From the NCBI GenBank assembly GCA_002633025.1, contig NMRB01001370.1, positions 85,317-149,316 of the forward strand: a stretch of 64,000 nt of DNA, read 5' to 3'. Shown piece after piece: positions 46,901 to 58,900 of the stretch (within the stretch, counting starts at the first letter, position 1; each line of letters begins with the position of its first letter). Below the pieces are notes generated by a model. That model worked only from the letters and a program-made list of their open reading frames with translations. It did not search any database and was not told the origin of the DNA. Source of the DNA: Notospermus geniculatus. Lineage: Eukaryota; Nemertea; Pilidiophora; Heteronemertea; Lineidae. Both the position numbers and the translations under genes were made by a program.

Positions 46901-49900
46901 GGTAAAATCACACAGCAAAGCTCTTTGTCCAGCAGAAGCCTTGCGGCAGAGCAGTATGCTGGCATGAACATGTGTATGTCGATAGATGGTGATGCTTTGG
47001 TGGCGTAGGTTGGGCAGCACAGGGTTGCTGAGGGGGATCATCAGACTAATACCAATTATGGCACTGCTCTGACTTGGAGTTACCATTCCCTTTGAATACC
47101 GGTACGTAGGCTACCCCCACCCCCATGTTGCCATAATATTATTTCCTTTCATTATTGTGGATAGTTGGACACCTTGTGGCGGTGCTGTTTCAGATATATA
47201 TTTAAAACTCAACTTAGCTTTGTTTTTGTTGCCTTAGCAAAGAAATGTGTCAAGGGATCTGTCTTGATTGACACACACATCCCATGTGGAGATTTCTGAA
47301 AATTAAATTGCCTTAAAGCGAACTGGTCGTACCAGCCAAAACATCTGAATAGATAATCAAATGCCGCCATTTTGAATCTAATACAGCACTCACATCGGGA
47401 ATTTGTTGCGTACTAGGATCACATTTAAATTTACACAACTTGTGGCTTGCTGCCTTCGAATAGCATTTACAACACGGTCAACTCAAATCTAGGCTTATCT
47501 GGAGCTGGAATCCGCTAAAACATGAAATTTGTAATTTGGAAATTGTGAATTTTGTGGGCCATGAAATTATTCTTAGTTTGACTGCTGTGACTAATTCTCT
47601 TTAATATGAAAATGATGTGGTAAAATGGGGAAATCAGCAATGACCATCAGACTGGAGTTACATGTATTTGAGTACCGGTACTGGAACACTGGCACCTGTA
47701 GGCCTAACTACATGTATCTGCAGTTTCATAAAAATGTTAAGAAAAAAATTAATGCTTACATTTTTAGTTTCATGACCAGTGATAAATGTGACCTTTCTAT
47801 AAGCCATTTTGCTGCATAAAAAAACTATATTTCGAAAATTATAAAAAAAATTGATCATAGAAGTTTTTGTCGAGTACCAAAGGGTGAAGTTATTGTTGTG
47901 TTGCTAACTTCCGATGTGATCATGCCAGCAGGCTATAGCGCCATTGAATTACTTGCCTCAGCTTATCAGTTATTCAGAACCAGCCTTTGGAATCAGAAAA
48001 AAAATTGCATTCAGTGCAGTTCCTTAGTCCATGGTGTATTGAGAGTTGCTCCGGTTGCCATGGCTACGCTTCTGTAGAATAGAGGTGAGAGTTTCACTGC
48101 AGCTGCCTGGGGTGAAAAAAACATAGCTGATTCACTCTATTATGTTGCAAAATTAATGTCTGTTTCGAAATTTGCGAGAACCAGAGTGGTGAAATAGAAA
48201 AAGTACACGAGACACTGTTTATTTCATATTCAGTTCTATTCCCATGAGTAACGTGGCTATTTTAAATAGAGATTTCTATGTCATGTGATCACACTTTGAC
48301 CAATCAGATTCCTGTGTTTTATTATGTATGTGGCACAATGAATCGCAAAAATGCACTCTTTTGATCTGTGCTTGTGCATTGATCATATCTCTAAATGACT
48401 TTAGCGACAGATCTATAATTTAATGGTGGATTGAACTTGACCTGAGTAGTAAGCGTTTCATGGTTTGCGAAAGTATTTTCCCCAGAATCTGCAATGAATG
48501 AAAAACTGATGCTACCTGTGTGAAACGCAGTGTATCATGTATCCAGAACAGGATAGGCCTATTTCGTGCAGTAGATTAAGTAGCCTGTGGTATGATATGT
48601 CCGTAGATTGGAAAACAGTCAGGTTACCTCAATCTCTAAAAACATCTGCCATGTTGATGTGGTTTCGTGAGCGCTGAATTTTGAAGGAATCTGTTTCATT
48701 GATTACAGTAGTAAGGCCATACCAATTTGATTGTTCGTTTAACGGATTGTTAGGCCATACATGATGGAGCATGAGGGCGAAAAAAAAAAGAAAAAAAATG
48801 CTAACCATAAGTTGTATAAATTTTATGTGGTCACACAAGGGTGAGCGTGAAGGTAAAAAAAATGAATTCTTTGGCCTATAAAATCCAAGGATTTTGATTT
48901 TGTAAGGGTAGCACGAGCAAGAGCAGGGCATCGACGGCAATCACTGTCGATGAATTTATTCACTTTGACGATGTTTGATGACTTTGCGCCTGTATATTTT
49001 TTCCTGAAATGGCGTTTTGAGCATGCGGGCGGTAAAAAAACAAAGCCTTCCCGCATTAAAAAAAATTTTTTTCTTCGAATTTACAGCATTTTAAACAAGC
49101 GGGCGCAAAAAATTTTTTTTTCACTTTTGGGATTTTAAGCATGAGGGAAATCCGTTAAACGAACAATCATATTGGTATGGCCTAAAGACCAAGATAACAT
49201 GGTCCTGGTTGTAAAGGAAAAATTGCGTAGGCCAACTTCGTTGAACAAACTCTCAAAAGCAAGTTACGCCAGTTTTACATGTCAGAAGTTTCCAATAAAC
49301 GGCTGTGATGCCCCTCAACCAACCTGCACAGAAAGTAGTCATGGTAACTCGCACATTATGAACCTAAATCCTCTTGGATGCCGTGTTTCAGGGCGTATTG
49401 TTGAACCGAACGTCCATTGTCACGAAACAATGGTAACGCAAATTCCCGCTTGGCACCCTCTTTCCAGTGTCCTGTTGCATGTCTTGCCTACACGCACTTC
49501 ATGTGCACTCTCCGGGGTTCATATTTCATAGAGGTCAAGGTCATGTTCGTTGACCTTGGTACCCTTCAGCTGTCTCTTGTTGAATCAATAGACGTGTGCC
49601 CTTTTTGAATTGAAAGGAATTATTAGTGCAGTTGGTACTTGTGTTCTAAATCTTGGACTTGCCATTGGGTTTTAATTTTGATTTTTGGGAACAGCAAATA
49701 TTAAAAATGATAAGGGCAAGAAAAAAAATTGTTAGTTTCAGCGCCGTGCAAAATTTTTTTTTATCATTTTGAATTTCACGCTGCGCCGCGTATCACAGCG
49801 CCGCCCAGTGGTAGATCTGTAAACAACAGTTTCCAAAGCGTGCTCTTCATGCATTTTCAGCGCTTTTGTGACAAAACCCTGTCTTAGAGGGTTGGGGTGG

Positions 49901-52900
49901 TGACATAACATGCTCAGGAGGAGCTGATTTTGTATATTTCTTCGTACCAAAGTAAAATAAAAAATAAAAATAAGAAGTGGCCCACCTTGCCTATTTTCAA
50001 GAACCACGCGGACAATAAACTAAAAAATTTTTTGCTTGCCCTAATAGATAATTTCATGTAATAAATAAAAAGAAGTGCCAAATGCCTAGTCACAATTTGG
50101 CAATTTGGGTACCGGTATATTTTCTCAATAACTTCAATATGGCATTAAATCATGCCATTTAATTTTATCGGACCAATGTAAACAGAGCCTTCTGGAAGAT
50201 ATTTTGGTGAAAAATGTTCATTTCCTTTAGTAACCGACAGAACTGTCAGAGGGGGTTAATTGTGTTGAATCCCTTTCCCGTTTCCCTTGGCATTGCCTCA
50301 GTGTGTACGAATGTCTGTGTCTGAATGATTTGCTGTGACAAGAAAGCCCATGCTGCACCTTCCTTCTCTCTTTTTCCAACGCCTGTACCAGTTTTCAAGA
50401 AAATATTCAATATTCTACTCTTCCTCTGCATGACATCAGTCTGGACCCTCATACGCCTTCTATCCGAATAACCCCCAATTCCTCCTGTACCCCGTATGAG
50501 ATTCTATATGATATGATCCCAATTCTAAGGATTGTATTATTATTCCTAAAGCTTCCATACAATCGGATGCCACCATGAACTGCTGCATTGATCTCAACTG
50601 GTCCCGAAGCCAGTCGCCAAGGGCCTGTGGTCTAATCATCTTGCCGGTGTTGTCATGGGTCCGTGGTCTGAACAAGGGGCAGACGAGCATCCTATAAAAT
50701 CTCCGTCAAGGTGAGTGAAAATAATTCGTTTGGGGTCATGACTATTTTGTAACTGCTGTTATGACTTGTGGAAGGCACTGTTATGCATAATAAGGGTGAT
50801 GGTCGCTTGTTACTGTTTTTTTGTAACCATGGTGATACCTCTGTACCAGTAAGGTGGCCATGGTGATCACGTTGAGTAAATTTGTATTGGTGCACGTTAT
50901 TTTTACTAATTTATTAATATATAATGTATTTGGTAATTATCAATAAATAATTAAAATATGGTAGTGTATGTTCTTTCTGTCTTATACATTTTTTCACCAG
51001 TATTTTACTGTGTTTACAGTATCAGTAGTTTCATATTGTATAATCATGATGTTAACAAGATTTATTATGTAACTCAGTATTTATTTCAGTTTCTTTATTT
51101 TGATGAAATTGGTGTATGCTTTTTGCTTTCACCACATTCACAAAGTAGCTTTTTTCCCACTTTTTGGGGTCATCAGGTGGCAATCTGTTCCCTGCCACAA
51201 AAACCATTTCAGTGACTCTTAACAATGAAATTTTTCTTCGTCATTTTATTTTCGCCGTATCAAAACACAAAACCAAAAAATTTTTCCATGTGATCTCTTT
51301 TAGCAGATATTTCTGCCAGGAGGACATCTCTCTATAAAGAAAACGAATTCAGTCCCGAACCGGTCATTTCAATTCCAATTCGGCCTCCGTAAACGAGGCA
51401 TCATCCCAACTTAAAGCTGACGTGAACGAACAAAAAGCCCCCATGCGACGAGCAAGAGAATTGCAAACGCCCTGCAAACACCTCAAACGAAGGCTCCGAA
51501 CATGATAGACCCCACGACGCCAGGAGGGCGCCACCTTATTTGCCTTCAGGCAACAGAGCTGTCAACATCTCTGGATACCTCTTACACTACTCAAAGAAAA
51601 AAAATTGTAGTCATTTAGACAGGATTCGAACCGTCGACCTTCTGATCTGTAATCCACCACTCTATCCACTCGGCCAACGAGCCAGCTGACAAAGACATGA
51701 TTTGTGTTTGTCATAGACGTAGGCCTTCGACTTACGTAATAATACTACGAATAAGAGAAAACATGAGAAGTCTTCCAACAAGTTTGGTGGCCGAATGGGG
51801 ACGACGGTAGAACAGAAATAACAAGGCGCGGGTTCGATTCCTGGCTGGGTCTAAATTTTTTCTTTCAAAAAAAGTCTTCAGAAAGAGCTCAAGAGAGGAT
51901 GTTGACACCTTGTCAGCTCGAAGACAAATAAGGTGGCGCCCTCCTGACCTCGTGGGGTCTATCATGTTCTGAGCCTTCGTTTGAGGTGTTTGCAGGGCGT
52001 TTGCAATTCTCTTGCTCGTTGCATGGGGGCTTTTTGTTCGTTCACGTCAGCTTTAAAGGACCACAGTATGTGATCTCTAATGGGTAATTTGACTGCCAAC
52101 GTAGAGGGAGCCACCTAGCGACACCAACACCTACTAAAAAAATCCATTACATTTTATACAAAATGTACGTGGCAAACCAAACGTATCTAAAAAACACAAC
52201 ATGTATCTAAAAACACACCCCGAGCTCACGAATTCGTGAGCTCGGGGTGTGTCTTTTACAAACTAGTGTTTTTTTGGTTAGATACGTGTTCTAAACTCAC
52301 TGATAGCTCTCCAAGGGCCTGTGCCATAGCATAGTGTCACCGCTGATTAACAGACGGCGCTGTGCGCTAATCAAAACAATAATAACAACAAGTGCCCGCC
52401 GGGCATCTTTCAGATGTCTCCCTTTAACAGAAACGTACCACTGAAAGAGACAAACCACCAACCCATATTACACATTATGTGAGTGGACCTGACATGAAGC
52501 TGAGAAAAAATCAATACACATTTACTGTATATTTGTAACAGAATTTTTTCTGATGTCCAATCTGCTCCAAAAGCCATTAATGTACACACTTGTTCGTCAT
52601 TAGTGTGCACAGCATGTGGGGAGAGAGTATGTGGTGCATATGAAGATAGTGAACACCGGTTGATATTTTTTGCTTATTAATTTCGATCGCACGCAACCTG
52701 TTTCATTTGCTGAATCATTTGATTTACCTCGGGAGACCGTTTGTGATAGATGTTTTCGCATAGCCTCAAGTTTATGGCTCGATCATGTCATATGTCTGTA
52801 TTTTGTATTGCGGTAGATTTTTCCGCCAGGGCCAAATTGATAGTATTGGCCCTGGTAAGTACGGAGAGGCCACCTCAAGCTACTGCTGAAGGGGTTATTG

Positions 52901-55900
52901 TCGTCCTGGGTACAAATAAAGTGTACCCAGGTTCGATGTCGTCAAGTGAAATTGTACCCTGGGTCCACTTTCTTGTTACAAACTGTACCCAAGTTCTGAT
53001 TTAGAGACCTCGGAGCGAGGTTGTTCTCGGTGAAGTCACGTGATATTGTGCGTGCGAGATGGCCGTGCAAAAAGTTAAAGAAGAGAAGTTGAAAGAATTT
53101 TTTGTTTTTGACTAGCTGGACAGTTTTCAACCTCGGTCTAAAACAGGGTGACGTGATACATTCCACGATTCAGCTATGATTGACTCTACGCAACATCTTC
53201 TAAGTCATGTCGTGGGGTTGTCTGCATCACATCATTCAGTTTCAGACCGCGGATCTGGTTGGAGATTTTTGCGGAAGTGCGAAGATCTTTCTTTTGTCAA
53301 TTTGAGATTCGTCTATTTCTCTCAGGTTCAGTGGTTGGTTCTTACTTTGGTGCATGTACAGTACCCTTTACTAGAAGGGATATGGTGTCATTCCAACGTG
53401 GTTTTCACTGTTGAAATTTGTAGGCTACTGCAGAGCTTGTGCAGATGACGTCATCACGGAAAAATCTGCCATCTTGACGGTCAGATTGACGTCAGATGAC
53501 ATCATTGACATGGGTGGTGCGCTTTAAAGACTTTGTCGTCAGCACAAGTGGAGTGTGTGTGACTTTAACCATGACATGATTTGCACGTAGCACACTTTGT
53601 CGTCGACGTCAGCATGGTTGATGCCAGTCAAAAGTGACGTCAAAATGAGCCACTGCACAAGCTGTCTAGTTCTCTTCTTATTTCGGGTAGGCCTCGGTCT
53701 GCTTTCAGTTCTGCTCATTTGCCGACATGTACAACTGGCCCATGGAGTATTGCTTCATGTCCCCAACATTTCTCGTCGTCTCACACCGTGGACATCCACG
53801 GAGAGTGTAGACGAAAGAGACGCATGACATTTTTATTCGCCAGTATTTATGGGAAAATGGATTGCTGCATTATCGCCTTATTCATCCTGATGGAAAAATA
53901 ACCAATAGCAACGGCTCTTTTGTCGAATTTTGCAAATTTCTTATGGATATTCAATGGTTTCTGTGCTGAAATCCTACCCCTCTGCGTCACTGCTTCTGAC
54001 TCGATGGCCAAATTTCTTCATGTTGCCTGTTACCATAGTTACCTACTTTGTGTGGGTGACAATATGGCATCCATTAGAAAGTGACCACTTTCTGCATTGC
54101 TTTTACAGGATATTCCAAAAAAGCTGCATTTGTGAGGCCATGTTTTTGGCTCACCTGTCTAAAACAGTTAAGCTGTTTCCAAGGTGCAGCGTCTGTCGTC
54201 ATCAACAAGTGGGAAGGCACCTTTCTTTTGGCAAAAACTACCTGCACACTGAAATTTACCCAAACTTATTGTGCATTTGTAGGTGGTGCTTTGTAAAAAT
54301 GTTCTTGTGGTCGTATCTCCTGAATGCTGCTTGCTAGAATCATGAGTTTTATGGTGGTTTCCTTTATTAAGAGACTACAGCATGTTAATCCTGGGATTTT
54401 GATTTGACCTACTTTTCAAGGTCACAGATGTCAAATTCGGAAATAGCTAAAATCGTATCTCCTGAACATGCTGAATGCTCCTTGCTAGAATTACGAGTTT
54501 TATGGTGGTTTCCTCTAAGAGACTACAGCATATTAACCCTGGGATTGTGATTTGACTACCTTTTCAAGGTCACAGAGGTTCAAATTCGGAAAGAGCTAAA
54601 ATTGTATCTCCTGAACATCCTGAATGCGGCTTGCTAGAATCACAAGTTTTTATGGTGGTTTCCTCCAAGTGACTACAGAATATTAATCCTGGGATTTTGA
54701 TTTGACCTACTTTTCAAGGTCACAGAGGTCAAATTCAGAAATAGCTAAAATCGTGTCTCCTGAATGCTGCTTGCTAGAATCACGAGTTAATTTTATGGTG
54801 GTTTCCCCTAAGAGACTAGAGCATATTAATCCTGGGATTTTGATTTGACCTACTTTTCAAGGTCACGGCGGTCGAATTCGGAAATAGCTAAAATCATGTC
54901 ACTTATACCCTGTATTATCAGTCTTTGACCCTGATTCTTCTCCGTTAGTGCAGATGCTGTGGGCGTGCCACAGGTAAATTCTGTTGGTGCCAGGTGAGCA
55001 TGATGCCCCTGGCCATTTCATTAAGGAATTCTGCCAGGTTCCTCATTTCTTGGTCTGTGTATTTGTCCACGAGTCTGACGTTTTGTGGCATTTTCGAGAA
55101 TCTGGTACACAGAAATACCGCTACAACTTGGGACAATGAATTCGGGATGGGGGACATCAGGGAATGTAAACACTACATGATACTCCATAAAATCCTTTGA
55201 TGTAGATAAAAGCTTGCTGTTGAAACCTTACCAGCTCATCGTTCATAAATATTTTTCATAGCACTTCGATATTCACCATCTTGACGTTCAAAGAAAAATT
55301 TCATTGTTGAGAAATCTCTTTTTCAGGAGCTTGTAGATCCACAATTCAGACGAATTTGAACTATTTTTCAGCGACTTGGTTTTTCCACATGTGTCACGTG
55401 TGATATTTCCATTACATCAGCAACTTGCAAAGTTCATTTTGATCATTATTTCGTTCGGTTTTAGTTCCAGAGGACGAGAATCAGCTAGGAGACAAGTCAC
55501 CAGTCAAATATCACAGAGATACACGGGAGCATGGTGCCGGTGGTAAAGCGGAACGACCACGGCGTATCAGGAGCAGGACCAGACGCGGCAAGGGTTCGAG
55601 GGGTGAAGGCAACTCCAACAGGGGGAGTAAGCGTGGTCGTGGTGGACAGATGAGTGGAGGGGGTCTGATGCATGGACAGCCTCCAAATATGCTCCAAGGG
55701 ATGGGAGGTGGATGGTGAGTCGTTTGTATTTTGTCGAAGGATCACTTGAAGATGAGTCAGGGTCTCACTCGCTTGGATTGGACGAAACACCAATCAGTAT
55801 TTCTGCCAGTGGGTACCAAGGGTACTATGCTACCCTCGAAGGAACAGAAAAGGGTCATTTTCTTTAATTTCATGGGGTTTTTGTTGATTTTGAAGAAATT

Positions 55901-58900
55901 AGTACCCTCAAAAAAATTTCTGGCGGAGACCCTGCCAATGCTGAATGATTCGCCTAAATGTGCTTCAGAAGCCAGAGGGCAACGTCATCTATTTAGACAT
56001 GATTTTGCCAAGATAAAAATATTCAGGTTGTCTTTCTCAGTTCATTACTGTAAAGTGAAATATGTTTGTGGGGAAAAATTCTCGTGAAAATTGCAAATTG
56101 CTGTGGCGCTCGCTAAATTTTTAGCTCACTGGGGTGAGCTATTACGATGGTGCAGCGTCCGTCGTCCGTCGTCGTCCGTCGTCGTCGTCGTCGTCGTCCG
56201 TCGTCGTCGTCGTCGTTGTCCGTTAGCAGGGCACGTTTCGTAACCGCTGGAGCTATTGATCTGAAACTTGGTACATATATACCCCTAGGTCAGATGACCC
56301 ACGACACCAAGTTTCGGTCCGATTCGACTCTCAGTTTGGCCACCAGGTGGCGGAAACCAAAAACACAAAAAGTACAATAACTCCTGAACTAATGACTAGA
56401 TCATCTTCAAATTTTTATCATAGGTGTAGCTAATAAGGATACATAACATATATAACGGGTTTTTGATTTGACCTACTTTTCAAGGTCACAGAGGTCAAAG
56501 TTCGACAAAAGTGACGAACCTGCCACAGTTTGTCATTATTTCACCGAGCAACTTCATATCTTGCATAAACATGCATTGGAGGGGTACCTTAAAAAATACC
56601 AAGTTTCGGCCCGATTCGACATCCAATATGGCCGCCAGGTGGCGTAACCTGAAAATCAAGTAAGTGCTATTACTCAGGAACGGCTTGACGCAGAGTGCTC
56701 AAATTTGATATTTACCTCCATCTAGATGACCTTTACATGCATGTCAAATTTCGGCCTGATTTGACTTCAAACATGGCCACCAGGTGGCGTAACCCAAAAA
56801 TCATCAAAGTGCTGTAACTCAGGAACGCCTTAACCCAAAGCGCTCCAATGTGCTATGTGGCCCCCTGCAGATGACCTTTATGTCCATGTGAAGTTTCGGC
56901 CCGATCGGACATCCAATATGGCCGCCAGGTGGCGTAAGCCGGAAATCATCAAAGTGCTGTAACTCGGGAATGCCTTAACCCAAAGCGCTCCAATGTGCTA
57001 TGTGGCCCCCTGCAGATGACCTTTATGTCCATGTGAAGTTTCGGCCCGATCGGACATCCAATATGGCCGCCAGGTGGCGTAACTCGAAAATCATCAAAGT
57101 GCTGTAACTCAGGAACGACTTGACCCAAAGCGCTCCAATGTGCTATGTGGTCCCCTGCAGATGACCTTTATGTACATGTGAAGTTGCAGCCCGATCGGAC
57201 ATCTAATATGGCCGCCAGGTGGCATAACCCAAAAATCATCAAAGTCTTTTCTGGGAATGACTTGACCCAGATTGCTCATAACTGATATGTACCTCCCTCT
57301 GTCATTAGACTATTATGTCCAACCCAGTGAGCACATGGTCCATGGACCATTTCATTTCTCCATGAATGCACATTACTGTCGATATCCGCCATCGTAACAC
57401 AAATTTTGTTCCCCGCTAAATCCTATATCGATGAGTCATCAGCACTGACTGACCAATGCAGCTTGGGGTTTTCCATCGTGACGTCATTCCCAGAGTCTGC
57501 CTTGTGCCCGTAACGAGTACACATAACGAGTGTGGCTAGATGCAGCTGATTAGTAGCCTACAGATCATGTCATGATATACAGAATTCTACTTCCCGAGAA
57601 GTGCGGTGTTGACCTTCTTTATGATTCTGGGTGCGACACTTGTGAATTTATTTCCCAGCAGAAAACTTTTATGAGGCTCTTTTCCACAAATATTTCTCCC
57701 CGTGAATGATAGGTTGTTAGGCCATTCACGAACATTTAGTGTGCAAAAATATTTTGCTTTACGGTACCTTAGTTTGCCAACTGTTGAAAAGACTTCACTT
57801 GCCCAGATGGTCTGGCCAAGGTTGGCGTCAAAGTTCAAAATTTGAATTTCTTTCAGGAATCAACCAATGCCTGATAACTACATGGACCAGAGTTACCCTG
57901 GGCAGCAAGGAATGATGCCCATGCAAGGTACGGATTTGCTGTACAAATTATGGTGGCTACATGTAAATTAGAACCAGCCTTGGAATGTGTACAATATGGA
58001 AAGTTAATCCCTGCGCAAGTTGTGGGTTCTGAAATGTTCTTTTCATTGACTTCGAGTTCATTGTTATCACCTGAAGACTTCTACTTTCGTTTCAGGTTTT
58101 CCTGGTAACATGCCTGGTAACATGGGTGGACCGGGTATGGGTATGGGTGGTATGCCAGCAGGGCAAGGTATGGGCATGAACATGCAGGGCGGACAGGGCA
58201 TGGGGATGAACATGGGTCGCGGTGGGGGTTACGGAATGAACCAGATGGGGATGAATATGCAGAGCCATATGCAGAGTGATTACATGAACATGGGTCCACC
58301 CGGACAAGACATTGGCATGAATATCAATACAGGTGGTGGCCGAGGGGGCTACATGGGCTCCGGTCCCCTTGATATTCCCGGGGGTCCAGGTATGGGCATG
58401 TCAGGACAGGGTATGATGAAATCTAGCATGGGCAGGCAGGGGATGGGTGTCAGTAATTACTCATCGCAAGGTATGGGTATGGGCCAGGGTATGGAGATGA
58501 ACATGCCAGGGCGGTCCAGTATGGGGTTGAGTGGCCTTAATTCGCCAAATGAGTCGTCTCCTTCCGGGATGAATATTCCGTCATCGCATAGCATGACGTC
58601 AGATCAAACAATTATGAGTCAAAATATGGGGATGAACATGCCCTCAGGGCCAGCAGGGATGAGGATGAATATGGCACGGTCCCAAGGGGCTATGGGGTCC
58701 CAGGGGAGTATGGGGTCTCAAGGTGCGATGGGGTCGCAGGCTATAGGAAGTATGAGTTCGCCTGGAGGTGCTGCGATGGCGAGTATGAGGTCACAGGGAC
58801 CGGGGATGGCAACGAGTATGATGGCATCCCAGAATCGGTCGAGTATGAACATGGCGAGCCAGGATAACTTGATGCAGTCGGCACCTCAAGGTATGACTAT

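Larger units (their letters stand above)
28956..55464. other. 26.5 kb putative intron 1 of the RGG/GM gene, repeat-filled
   Basis: Apart from separately listed items it holds a cagggccgtattta-ended element (29384-29551), a cagggtctctgccag element (38005-38147; relatives 15438-15588 and 55795-55934), tandem repeats, foldbacks (36040-36437, 36708-37022, 39013-39142, 45939-46081), two 280-bp direct copies (46490-46775, 47326-47605) and long stretches without recognisable content (30400-31270, 33200-34160, 47610-48700, 49650-51400). No further plus-strand exon could be supported. Confidence 0.55.

Noticed and set aside
48050-48070. RFX X-box-like ggttgccatggctacg
   Set aside because: One mismatch to the consensus and no gene start nearby.
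50460-50690. Minus ORF of 76 codons following an acceptor-like attttatag
   Set aside because: Two frames look equally protein-like, and no linked exon, donor or family was found.
51615-51855. Two tRNA genes
   Set aside because: A- and B-box-like motifs exist but acceptor stems do not pair and long shared bodies follow, as in SINEs.
53930-54337. 135-codon plus ORF
   Set aside because: Runs into the tandem repeat at 54.3 kb and has random-looking composition with no ATG context or splice sites.
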